From positions 56,812-120,811 of the forward strand of contig CAJTIM010000013.1 of NCBI GenBank assembly GCA_910576325.1: a stretch of 64,000 nucleotides of DNA. Reading direction: 5' to 3'. A model generated the notes under the pieces. The model was given only the letters and a program-made list of their open reading frames with translations. It did no database searches and had not been told where the DNA came from. The position numbers were made by a program, and so were the translations under genes. The DNA is from Clostridia bacterium. Its GTDB lineage: Bacteria; Bacillota; Clostridia; Lachnospirales; Lachnospiraceae. Below are positions 27,255-36,245 of this stretch, one piece after another; position 1 is the stretch's first letter, and each line of letters opens with the position of its first letter.

Positions 27255-27606
27255 TCTCCGCTCCCTTTCGTTCTCTCCACTCTAAAAAAACAAGAGCAGT
27301 CGTAAACGCCAAAACAGTTACCGCAAAACTTAGAGCAAAAGCAACAGGAACAGCTTCCGCAGCACCATAAATAAAGGTACAGACAAACATAAAAGGAACA
27401 AGCAAAATCATTTCCGACATAAATGCAAATGTAGCAGCCTTTTGCACATTAAGCCGGAAAAATTCATCCGGTATTACCCAAAAATATCTAAAATAATATG
27501 CAAATCCAAAAAAGCCATATAAATCTTTATTCTCTGTCCGCCACCCCAAAATCGCTATCAATGCCACCAAAGATAAAAATCCCAAGTAATTAATCCTATA
27601 TTTCAT
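27247..27606 (-). CDS. DUF3796-type membrane protein
   Basis: It has 119 residues from the ATG at 27606, which has TAAGGAGG upstream. There are four likely membrane segments: INYLGFLSLVALIAILGW, the LYGFFGFAYYFRYF region and two near the C-terminus. The YLGFLSLVAL...FFGFAYYFRYFWVIPDE layout matches DUF3796 proteins. The function is unknown. It forms a two-gene operon with the XRE regulator. Confidence 0.8.
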   Translation of the reverse strand: MKYRINYLGFLSLVALIAILGWRTENKDLYGFFGFAYYFRYFWVIPDEFFRLNVQKAATFAFMSEMILLVPFMFVCTFIYGAAEAVPVAFALSFAVTVLAFTTALVFLEWRERKGAEND

Positions 27607-27652
27607 AAACTTCCTCCTTACATATGTGGTGTATTTCACTCTTTTTGTTATA

Positions 27653-27699
27653 AATATACCACGCACAATAGTAAAAGTCAAACTATACGGTAAACTATA
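27653..27699 (-). promoter_or_regulatory. Promoter and candidate operator of the DUF3796/XRE operon
   Basis: On the minus strand TTGACT (27676-27681) and TATATT (27653-27658) have a 17-base spacer. Two direct copies of AAACTATA on the plus strand (27680-27687 and 27692-27699), 12 bases apart, overlap the -35 region. They are a plausible binding site for the XRE protein (inference). Confidence 0.65.
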
Positions 27700-27956
27700 T
27701 TAAAAAAGGCCATTCTCATTATCCTTTCCCCCCACATGAACATTCCCTTCCATGATATCACAAAACAAGCCGGCAGACGCTTCCGATATCTAATATCCCA
27801 TTCCATCATACCCTCACTCTCCACCACACCACCTAAAATCCCCCCCAGTCACAAATACATATACCTATAAATTGATTTATACACATCGAAGAATATCACC
27901 AACATCCTGTTCCATCATCCCCCACCCCAAAACACAAATTCTCCCCCCCAACCCCA

Positions 27957-28177
27957 GGCGCTGCCGCTGTGTAAGCCGGAAGGCTTTTCCTATATCCGGT
28001 GTCCGGCTGTTCGCGTACATCCTGTCTGAAATTGGCGAACTAACGCCCAACACCTCCAATCAGGCGCAGCCTGTCACACCAAAAAAAGCGTTAGTCCGAC
28101 AAGAGCAGACAGGATGTACGCGAACCGTCCGAACACAGGATATGGAAAAGCCTTCCGGCTTACGCTGCGGCAGTCGC
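27957..28177 (+). repeat. Palindromic element A, copy A3
   Basis: This 221-bp hairpin has outer arms 27957-27990 and 28144-28177. They share a perfect 20-bp inner part (GTAAGCCGGAAGGCTTTTCC) and a less perfect outer part. The conserved blocks GTGTCCGGCTGTTCGCGTAC and CGCGAACCGTCCGAACACAG are present. Inner stems ATCCTGTCTG/CAGACAGGAT and CTAACGC/GCGTTAG pair. It lies between two divergent operons. The remainder of 27700-28380 shows only a weak promoter candidate. Confidence 0.85.
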
Positions 28178-28257
28178 CGTCCCCCCTCTGTGACGATTCA
28201 CACCTTTTGTTACAATTGCCAACCTCAAGCCCCCCATACCGGAATCCCCCCATCATA

Positions 28258-28286
28258 TTGCATTTCCCGCCCCAACCTGATACGAT
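28258..28286 (+). promoter_or_regulatory. Weak promoter candidate for the PTS operon
   Basis: TTGCAT (28258-28263) and TACGAT (28281-28286) are 17 bases apart, about 95 bases before the PTS gene. Both boxes are imperfect. I found no catabolite-responsive element nearby. Confidence 0.3.
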
Positions 28287-28380
28287 AATTTCACCACAAG
28301 ATATCATTCATGTACATCATCCCGGGAGAATGATATTAGGCAAAAGCACCAAAACAAAAAAGAAGGGAAGTGTTGTAACA

Positions 28381-30498
28381 ATGATGCAAAAGATCCAAAA
28401 GTTCGGCGGCGCCATGTTCACCCCGGTACTATTGTTCTCCTTTGCAGGTATCATGGTCGGAATCGGCACTCTGTGCACCACGGAAGCAGTTCTCGGCTCC
28501 TTAGCCGCCCCGACCAGCATGTGGTATTTAATCTGGAATGTGATTCTCCAAGGCGCCTGGTGTGTATTTAACCAATTGCCGCTCCTGTTCGTAATCGGAC
28601 TCCCCATCGGCCTTGCCAAAAAGCAGGCGGCCCGCTGCTGTATGGAAGCTCTGGTACTATACCTTACCTTCCATTATTTCTTAAGCACCATCCTCTCCCA
28701 GTGGGGAAATGTATTCGGCGTAGACTTCGCCGCAGAGGTTGGCGGCACCAGCGGCCTTGCCATGATTGCCAATATCAAGACCCTGGACATGGGTATGTTC
28801 GGCGCCCTCCTGGTATCCGGCATTGTAATCTGGCTACATAACAAATACTTTGACACAGAGCTGCCCGAATGGCTCGGCTCCTTTAACGGCTCCACCTTCA
28901 TCTTTATGATTGGTTTCTTCGTGATGCTTCCGGCTGCGCTGGCATCCGCCCTTATCTGGCCGAACATTCAGCGCGGAATGCAGCTTTTCCAGGACTTTGT
29001 TATGAACGGAGGAGCAGCCGGCGTGTGGGTATTCATCCTCCTGGAGCGTTTGCTTATCCCCTTCGGCCTGCACCATATTCTGTACAGCCCGTTTTATTAT
29101 GATAACCTGGTATGTCCCGGCGGTATTTACTCCTACTGGGCTACACAGCTTCCCACACTGGCAGCTTCCACGGCATCCTTAAAGAGCTTATGTCCCGAGG
29201 CCGCATTTACCGCAACAGGCTTTTCCAAGCTCTTCGGATGTCCGGGTATCGCCCTTGCCTTCTACTCCACCGCAAAGCCGGAGAAGAAGAAGCAGCTCAA
29301 AGGACTTCTCGTTCCCATCGTGCTGACAGCCATTGTCTGCGGTGTTACGGAGCCGATTGAGTTCACCTTCCTGTTTATGGCGCCGGTTCTCTTCGTAGTC
29401 CATGCCATACTGGCAGCCTGCCTGTCCACTACCATGAATCTGTTCGGCATCGTAGGCGTATTTTCCGGCGGACTGATTGAGATGAGTTCCCTGAACTTCA
29501 TCCCCCTGATGACAGCTCACTGGAAGCAATACCTGCTTCTTCTGGTCATCGGTCTAATCTATACGGGCATCTGGTTTGTGGTATTCCGGTTCCTGATTGT
29601 CAAGTTCAACTTTAAGACACCGGGACGTGAGGATACGGATGAAACGAAATTCTACTCCAAAGCGGAGTTCCGTGCAAAGCAGGCCGGCGGCGCGGAAATG
29701 GACAAAAAGACTATGCTGGCCGCTCTTATCCTGAAGGGCCTTGGCGGCGCCGACAACATTGTGGACGTGACCAACTGTGCAACCCGCCTCCGTGTCAATG
29801 TCAAGGACGAGACGCTTGTAAAGGACGACGCTTACTTTAAGGGCGTCGGTACACACGGTATTTCCAAAAACGGCAAGTCCATGCAGGTCATTGTAGGCAT
29901 GACCGTAGCAAGTATCCGTGAAAGATTTGAAACCATTCTGGCCAATCCTTCCGCTTATGCGCTGGATATGGCAGAACCGGGAAATCAGCAGGAAGCTTCC
30001 GGCCAGACCGAAAAAGCTGTTGCAGATGAAGCAAATCTGACTTTGCATGAGCTTAAGGCCGTAGCGGACGGCGTGGCTATTCCGGTCAGCGACGTACCCG
30101 ATGACGTATTTGCCTCCAAAGCTCTTGGCGACGGTGTGGCTGTGATTGTGACGGACGGCAAGGTTTATGCCCCGGCCGACGGCAAGATTTCCATGATTGC
30201 GGAGACACTTCACGCCTTCGGCATCACCACGGCGGACGGACTGGAGCTTCTGGTTCACATCGGCATCAACACCGTGGAGTTAGGCGGCGAAGGCTTTACC
30301 CCCAAGGTAAAAGAAGGGGACGAGGTAAAGGCCGGCCAGCTTCTCTGCGAGGTTGATATGGAACTGATGAAGAAAAAAGGCTACCCCACTCACACCCCCA
30401 TCCTTCTGACCAACGGCGATGAGTGCGCAGATGTAAAGCTGATGCCGAATAAGGCTGCCAAGGCCGGAGAAACTACTGTCATAACCTATCGTAAGTAA
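28381..30498 (+). CDS. Alpha-glucoside PTS permease, fused EIICBA
   Basis: It has 705 residues from the ATG at 28381 (AAGGGAAG upstream); longer frames reach back into repeat A3 and are not credible. EIIC spans about 1-430 with about ten membrane segments. EIIB has the phospho-cysteine in DVTNCATRLRVNV (about residue 465). The C-terminal EIIA of glucose type has the phospho-histidine in ELLVHIGINTVELGG (about 625). It imports and phosphorylates a sugar. The neighbouring GH4 enzyme points to maltose or another alpha-glucoside. Confidence 0.92.
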   Translation: MMQKIQKFGGAMFTPVLLFSFAGIMVGIGTLCTTEAVLGSLAAPTSMWYLIWNVILQGAWCVFNQLPLLFVIGLPIGLAKKQAARCCMEALVLYLTFHYFLSTILSQWGNVFGVDFAAEVGGTSGLAMIANIKTLDMGMFGALLVSGIVIWLHNKYFDTELPEWLGSFNGSTFIFMIGFFVMLPAALASALIWPNIQRGMQLFQDFVMNGGAAGVWVFILLERLLIPFGLHHILYSPFYYDNLVCPGGIYSYWATQLPTLAASTASLKSLCPEAAFTATGFSKLFGCPGIALAFYSTAKPEKKKQLKGLLVPIVLTAIVCGVTEPIEFTFLFMAPVLFVVHAILAACLSTTMNLFGIVGVFSGGLIEMSSLNFIPLMTAHWKQYLLLLVIGLIYTGIWFVVFRFLIVKFNFKTPGREDTDETKFYSKAEFRAKQAGGAEMDKKTMLAALILKGLGGADNIVDVTNCATRLRVNVKDETLVKDDAYFKGVGTHGISKNGKSMQVIVGMTVASIRERFETILANPSAYALDMAEPGNQQEASGQTEKAVADEANLTLHELKAVADGVAIPVSDVPDDVFASKALGDGVAVIVTDGKVYAPADGKISMIAETLHAFGITTADGLELLVHIGINTVELGGEGFTPKVKEGDEVKAGQLLCEVDMELMKKKGYPTHTPILLTNGDECADVKLMPNKAAKAGETTVITYRK

Positions 30499-30516
30499 TA
30501 TTTAATACCCATAAAA

Positions 30517-31973
<1,457 letters not shown>

Positions 31974-32008
31974 CTCTGTTTTCAAAATTAATGTTATAGG
32001 CAAGACAA

Positions 32009-32047
32009 CCCGGATACCGTAAAAGGAACTCTTTTACGGCATCCGGG
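32009..32047 (+). other. Long stem-loop after the GH4 gene
   Basis: CCCGGATACCGTAAAAG (32009-32025) and CTTTTACGGCATCCGGG (32031-32047) form a 17-bp stem with one mismatch and a 5-base loop. No T-run follows on the plus strand, so it may stabilise the PTS/GH4 message or reduce read-through rather than fully terminate. Confidence 0.7.
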
Positions 32048-32131
32048 CCAAATAGATATACGAAATAGATATGCAGGCAGGCCCCTTGGCTCATTACCTG
32101 CAGGAATAAAAACCGGGAAGGAGATTCAAAC

Positions 32132-32626
32132 ATGAATGCAGCACAGATATATGCCCCCACGGACTATCACAAATATGATAAATGTTTTACCATCGCAAAG
32201 GTACTTCTCGTACTGGCGCCGTTCGTTGCACTTGCTTACCTGAATCTGTTTACCATGAGCAGCAACATTTCTCTGATGCTCCAACAGAATCCGCAGATTA
32301 CGCTGACCTTCCTGATAGCTATGGCCGGACCCTTTACCGCTTATCTTCTGAGCTTTGCACAAAAGCACTACTATGAAGGGGACGCCGCCTATATGATGTC
32401 TTACCTGTCTTTGCTCTTGACGGCCGAGCTGCTGCTTCGCAACGGAATGTACATCTTCATTGTCGCCTGCCTGATGTTTCTGGTATACCGGCAGACAGGA
32501 ATGTCGCCTTTCGCCGCACTGGGTAAGAAATGGAAAGAGCACTTCTTCCGGGAGCTCTCCGGCTGTATCGTACTCATTGTGTTCGGCATATTTTGTCTGT
32601 TCGTTTCTCTCCGTCTTGGCATGTAA
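32132..32626 (+). CDS. Membrane protein of unknown function in the glucoside cluster
   Basis: It has 164 residues. Four membrane segments are visible (for example AKVLLVLAPFVALAYLNLF, LTFLIAMAGPFTAYLLSF, LLLRNGMYIFIVACLMFLVY, LSGCIVLIVFGIFCLFVSL). GGGAAGGAGA precedes the start. I do not recognise a family. It lies between the PTS/GH4 genes and the RpiR regulators on the same strand, so a role linked to the sugar system is possible but unproven. Confidence 0.7.
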   Translation: MNAAQIYAPTDYHKYDKCFTIAKVLLVLAPFVALAYLNLFTMSSNISLMLQQNPQITLTFLIAMAGPFTAYLLSFAQKHYYEGDAAYMMSYLSLLLTAELLLRNGMYIFIVACLMFLVYRQTGMSPFAALGKKWKEHFFRELSGCIVLIVFGIFCLFVSLRLGM

Positions 32627-32719
32627 GGACGATAACATCTTTGTTTTTGAAAGCGTAAAACTATGTAAGGCACATTCATCCTGCCCGTAATCCTGAAAAG
32701 TCCGCCTGTTGCGAAAGGG

Positions 32720-32749
32720 TATACCAAAAAACCGGAGATATTTGGTATA
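32720..32749 (+). promoter_or_regulatory. Candidate RpiR operator
   Basis: A perfect 9-bp inverted repeat TATACCAAA (32720-32728) / TTTGGTATA (32741-32749) has a 12-base spacer. A third half-site TACCAAA (32772-32778) lies between the -35 and -10 boxes of the following promoter. This arrangement suggests autoregulation by the RpiR protein encoded next. Confidence 0.6.
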
Positions 32750-32764
32750 TTTTTTCGGAATAGG

Positions 32765-32794
32765 TGGACTTTACCAAAAAATTTATGCTATGAT
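32765..32794 (+). promoter_or_regulatory. Promoter of the RpiR regulator pair
   Basis: TGGACT (32765-32770) and TATGAT (32789-32794) are separated by 18 bases, 34 bases before the start codon, with the half-site TACCAAA inside the spacer. Confidence 0.55.
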
Positions 32795-32827
32795 ATTCTC
32801 ATAAAAAGGCAGGGGGAGAATATCATT

Positions 32828-33595
32828 ATGAGTCTTGAAGCGCTTGTAAATGAAAAGTATAAAGCTTTCAGCGAAAGCGACCGGGCGGTCTGGAAGTATC
32901 TTTCCGAACACCGGGCGGAATGTGAAAACATTGCCATCAAAAAGCTTGCCCAGAAGTGCTGCGTCTCCCACTCTGCCGTGATGCGCTTTGCCCAAAGATT
33001 AGGCTTCCAGGGCTTTGCGGAGCTTAAACTCTACCTGAAAATGGATGGACAGAAGATGCGGCCTCACAGCGAACTCAAGTACATCTGCTCTCTCTACCAG
33101 AAGGTTATGGACAGCATGTGCGAAAAGAACTGCGATCCCATTTTTGATGCTATGGGCACAGCCAGACAGCTCTATATCTTTGGGGAGGGCATGGTTCAGG
33201 CTTCCATCAAAAAGGAATTTAAACGTATCTTTATGAGCGCCGGCCACATGTTTTATGACGTTCCAAGCGGCGAGGAAATCTACAATCTCCTCCACCTTAT
33301 CGGAAGCAATGATTTCTGCATCCTGGTTTCCGTATCCGGCCAGAACAAAAAGATGGTGGAGACTGCCGAAAAGCTCCGCATCGCCGGAGTTACCCTTATG
33401 TCCATCACCAAAAACCGTGAAAATACATTGTCCCATTTATGTGATTTTAATCTGTATGTGGACGAAAGCAGCCTGTTTGAAACGCCCACACACTGGCAGT
33501 ATGAGTCCACAACGGCCTATTTTATTCTCATTGACATTCTGTTTTTCAAATATCTGGAGTATCATCAGCGAAAGGAGGCTGACCATGAGGCTTGA
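32828..33595 (+). CDS. RpiR/MurR-family transcriptional regulator
   Basis: It has 255 residues. The N-terminal HTH (about 1-75) shows KLAQKCCVSHSAVMRFAQRL with the recognition helix. The C-terminal SIS domain (about 105-240) binds phosphosugars; ILVSVSGQNKKMVETAEKL is the SIS loop. Such proteins sense phosphosugars and control nearby sugar genes, here probably the PTS/GH4 operon. The end overlaps the next regulator by 11 bases. Confidence 0.88.
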   Translation: MSLEALVNEKYKAFSESDRAVWKYLSEHRAECENIAIKKLAQKCCVSHSAVMRFAQRLGFQGFAELKLYLKMDGQKMRPHSELKYICSLYQKVMDSMCEKNCDPIFDAMGTARQLYIFGEGMVQASIKKEFKRIFMSAGHMFYDVPSGEEIYNLLHLIGSNDFCILVSVSGQNKKMVETAEKLRIAGVTLMSITKNRENTLSHLCDFNLYVDESSLFETPTHWQYESTTAYFILIDILFFKYLEYHQRKEADHEA

Positions 33596-34364
33596 CGACT
33601 TGGTACAGGAGCATTACGAACGCATGAGCGCCAGTGACCGCCGCGTCTGGCAGTACATCTGCCGCCACAAAGAAGAATGCAGAAAAATGACCCTTCATGA
33701 GCTTGCGGATGCCTGCGAGGTTTCCCATACCACGGTATCCCGCTTCCTGCAGCTAATTGGCATGGACGGATACAATGATTTCAAGGCATTTCTCAAATGG
33801 GACAGCTTTCGTCCGCCTGTATTTAACGAGCGCAGCATTGAGGAAAACAGCTTCAATCTCAACCGGACCATTTCCTCCATTCAGCAGGCCGACTGCTCGG
33901 AATTATTTTACCGGATGGAGCATGCCCGGGGGATTTATGCCTATGGAAGCGGCGCTGTCCAAAAATCTGCGGCAAAGGCTATGAAGGGCTATCTGCTTTT
34001 GGCAAAAAAGCTGCTTCATGTGATTGAGGGCGCCGAAGAGCGCATAATGGCCATGCAGCAGATGTCCGAGGGCGACGTTGTATTTCTCTTCTCCCTGTCG
34101 GGCAATAATTCGGCCATGAACGAATACGCCAGAAAGCTGAAAGACAGCGGCATGTACCTTACGGCAATCTGCCAGGACGGGGCGAACGAGCTGTCCAAGC
34201 TGTGTCACTTCTGTCTTCCGTTTTTTACACAGAAAATCGACATTGATTCACATGGACTTTCCTTCCACAGCTCCGCCGGTATGCTTCTTATTGCGGAAAT
34301 CCTGATGCTGAAATATACGGCCTATCAGGCGGCACGACATCGGGGGGCGCTTTCTTTGGAGTGA
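33585..34364 (+). CDS. Second RpiR/MurR-family regulator
   Basis: It has 259 residues from the ATG at 33585 with AAAGGAGG upstream. The layout is as in the preceding gene: HTH with LHELADACEVSHTTVSRFLQ and an SIS domain with VVFLFSLSGNNSAMNEYARK. The two proteins are clearly related but diverged and translationally coupled, so they may work together or have split duties. Downstream sequence is unrelated to sugar metabolism. Confidence 0.88.
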   Translation: MRLDDLVQEHYERMSASDRRVWQYICRHKEECRKMTLHELADACEVSHTTVSRFLQLIGMDGYNDFKAFLKWDSFRPPVFNERSIEENSFNLNRTISSIQQADCSELFYRMEHARGIYAYGSGAVQKSAAKAMKGYLLLAKKLLHVIEGAEERIMAMQQMSEGDVVFLFSLSGNNSAMNEYARKLKDSGMYLTAICQDGANELSKLCHFCLPFFTQKIDIDSHGLSFHSSAGMLLIAEILMLKYTAYQAARHRGALSLE

Positions 34365-34581
34365 GCGTTCCCTTTAAACACACCTTGTCTTCGCAGATTT
34401 TCCTTAAAAGCTGTGTCCCCTGACCGAGCCACACATAACCTTTCCCGATCAAAAATCCAGGCAAGGTATCCGGAAAAATACCTTTTATTATTTCCTCCTC
34501 AAGCTCATAGGCAATCCGGTTTTCCAGTCCCAGACTTTTAAAGACAAGTCTTCCTTCTGCACAGCAAAAAAGCCGTATCAA
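34288..34581 (-). pseudogene. Unrecognised gene remnant overlapping the regulator's end
   Basis: A 97-residue frame with a TTG start and no ribosome site. Its middle (KSLGLENRIAYELEEEIIKG) looks like natural protein, but its C-terminus runs antisense over the last 77 bases of the RpiR gene. A better start context lies in another frame just upstream (MILTYHSITENMEFDTAFLL), which stops at once. It is probably a decayed fragment left by a rearrangement next to the sugar cluster. Confidence 0.35.
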
Positions 34582-34726
34582 ACTCCATATTTTCTGTAAT
34601 GCTATGGTATGTCAGAATCATTCTGTCCTGCCTGTCAAAACATAAGTATGCAACCTCATAGTTTACAGGTGTACAACTGGCGCAGATAGCGAGTGTTGAA
34701 TTCACTGTTATTTGCACAAGGTTGTA

Positions 34727-35209
34727 CTAAGAATACATAAAATCCGCCTTATTCATTTTCTTATAAGAATGTTTACTGTTAAAATAGTCCCGCCGTCTTT
34801 TTATCATTTTTAAAACCATGTCTTGTGCGGATTCTTTCGCGGTTATGGCAGGCAGTATCGTTTCCGTACAATGATTATAAAATTCTTCATGCCATTCAAT
34901 GTAAAAATCCCCATTATAAAAGGACTCCTTCAAAATACACATAAAAATGTCAAAATAATTTTTCCCTTCTTCAAAATCACCTTTTAAAAAGCACAGCATT
35001 GCCAGATGATAAGGCTCCCAAAAACATGAATCTTCTGAAGTTTTCTGTAATTTCTCTATAAGCCGTTTCTTTGCAAAAGGTATTGGAATATCCTCAAATT
35101 GACGATATTCCAATACCTTTTGCAAAGCAGCCCTGGAAAAAGATTCCATTTCTTTTTTAAATTCTTCATCATTCCCTTCATAACCAGTAAATTGTTTCCC
35201 TTTCACCAT
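34727..35209 (-). CDS. Hypothetical helical protein, possibly 3' part of a frameshifted gene
   Basis: It has 160 residues and is rich in helix-forming residues with TPR-like spacing (FWEPYHLAMLCFLKGDFEEG). I do not recognise it. Base composition is clearly more AT-rich than the neighbours. The start ATG at 35209 has no good ribosome site. The frame continues sensibly upstream (KRNGKTLAFDYGYR) to a stop, and a 40-residue frame with an excellent ribosome site lies directly before it, so one gene may have been split. It contains a perfect 24-bp inverted repeat (35069-35127). Confidence 0.5.
   Translation of the reverse strand: MVKGKQFTGYEGNDEEFKKEMESFSRAALQKVLEYRQFEDIPIPFAKKRLIEKLQKTSEDSCFWEPYHLAMLCFLKGDFEEGKNYFDIFMCILKESFYNGDFYIEWHEEFYNHCTETILPAITAKESAQDMVLKMIKRRRDYFNSKHSYKKMNKADFMYS
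35069..35127. repeat. Perfect 24-bp inverted repeat inside a coding frame
   Basis: CTTTGCAAAAGGTATTGG... (35069-35092) is matched exactly by its reverse complement at 35104-35127, with an 11-base loop. It encodes the stretch QKVLEYRQFEDIPIPFAKKR. A perfect palindrome of this length in coding sequence is not expected by chance. Confidence 0.9.
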
Positions 35210-35253
35210 TACCCGGTATCCATAATCAAACGCAAGTGTTTTTCCGTTGCGCT

Positions 35254-35376
35254 TTACTTATAATATACCTCCAAGCGGTACAATCTTCTGTCTATATAAC
35301 GTTTGTATACCAATACCTTCTCGCTTTCCGCCGCTCTGCTTGTATACATTTCCATACAGTACAAGTCTTTTTTCAT
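35254..35376 (-). CDS. Small ORF (40 aa), possible N-terminal part of the frameshifted gene
   Basis: The frame begins MKKDLYCMEMYTSRAAESEK and ends LYRLEVYYK. AAAGGAG stands 6 bases before the ATG. It is followed, one frame over, by VKRNGKTLAFDYGYR leading into the 160-residue protein at 34727. Either it is an independent small gene or the true N-terminus of that protein before a one-base frameshift near 35250. It lies 27 bases after the TPM-domain gene. Confidence 0.45.
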   Translation of the reverse strand: MKKDLYCMEMYTSRAAESEKVLVYKRYIDRRLYRLEVYYK

Positions 35377-35402
35377 AGGCTCTCCTTTAAACGGTTAAAC
35401 TC

Positions 35403-36245
35403 TTAAAAACCGTGCCCTCCACCGCCGCCGCTGCTTCCGCCTCCGCTTCTCCCACCGCCGCCTCCGCTGCTTCCGTGAGATACCGGGTCATAAATCTTTG
35501 TCTGATAAGAATAAGTCCCGACGATATTGGAATACACAAGCTTTCTGTGAATATGGGCGAGAATGACGTCCTCCCTCGGTTTTCTCAGTCTGGTAAAGAC
35601 AATAATAAGGCCGAAATTGGCAAGCAGGGACAGGATCATAGCCAAAAGAGCGTTGCTGATGTATTTCATAGGCCGGCCTATCTTCTGGCCCTCAAGCAAT
35701 TTATTGATTTCATAAAATGCTTCCGCCGCACAGTAGTAATAGTCTTCCTTGGAGGCGTAGCGGTATACATTGTCCGTTATGGTATTGGCATAGGCTTTTG
35801 TAATGACTTTATAAACCGCACCGTCGCTGAAAATCCAGATATTGCGGTTATCCATATCAATGACAAATACGGTGCCGCTGTCAGCGCCGAACAGTCTTCG
35901 GTAATTGTCCCTGGCAAACTTCTCGGTGGAACCGCTGTTTGTGTTCGTAGTAAGAAATGCCGTGTTCCCATAGGCTGTGATTTTTTTCATGGATTCCAAA
36001 AGGCTCTGACAGTCTCCTTCCGTAAGAAGCTCTGCCTGATCTTCTATCAAAGCCCGGTAGCCCGTATCGGGATTTTCGTAAACATTTGGCAGCCCTTCCT
36101 CAAAATCTTGATGCTCCTTACCATAGCATTTTGGCATACCAATAAGCAAAATTCCGCCCAAGAACACAAGGAGGCCCGCAAATATACGCAGCGTAAAAAA
36201 TCTTCCTTTCCTTTTCTTTTTGCCAAACTTCCTATCCAACCTCAT
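35403..36245 (-). CDS. TPM-domain membrane protein
   Basis: It has 280 residues from the ATG at 36245; a TTG start 18 bases further upstream is less likely. Membrane segments lie near residues 20-40 and 195-215. The outer TPM (DUF477) domain lies between them (ALIEDQAELLTEGDCQSLLE, then GTVFVIDMDNRNIWIFS). The C-terminus is a glycine/serine-rich tail ending GGHGF. TPM proteins are linked to repair of photosystem II in plants; their bacterial role is unclear. The gene overlaps the zinc-ribbon gene by 14 bases. Confidence 0.8.
   Translation of the reverse strand: MRLDRKFGKKKRKGRFFTLRIFAGLLVFLGGILLIGMPKCYGKEHQDFEEGLPNVYENPDTGYRALIEDQAELLTEGDCQSLLESMKKITAYGNTAFLTTNTNSGSTEKFARDNYRRLFGADSGTVFVIDMDNRNIWIFSDGAVYKVITKAYANTITDNVYRYASKEDYYYCAAEAFYEINKLLEGQKIGRPMKYISNALLAMILSLLANFGLIIVFTRLRKPREDVILAHIHRKLVYSNIVGTYSYQTKIYDPVSHGSSGGGGGRSGGGSSGGGGGHGF

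Noticed and set aside
28114..28380. Longer N-terminus for the PTS permease
   Set aside because: The extra 89 codons read through half of repeat A3 and non-coding sequence; the ATG at 28381 has a ribosome site and matches the family start.
32009..32047. Stem-loop after GH4 as an intrinsic terminator
   Set aside because: No run of T follows the stem on the plus strand, so I list it only as a stem-loop.
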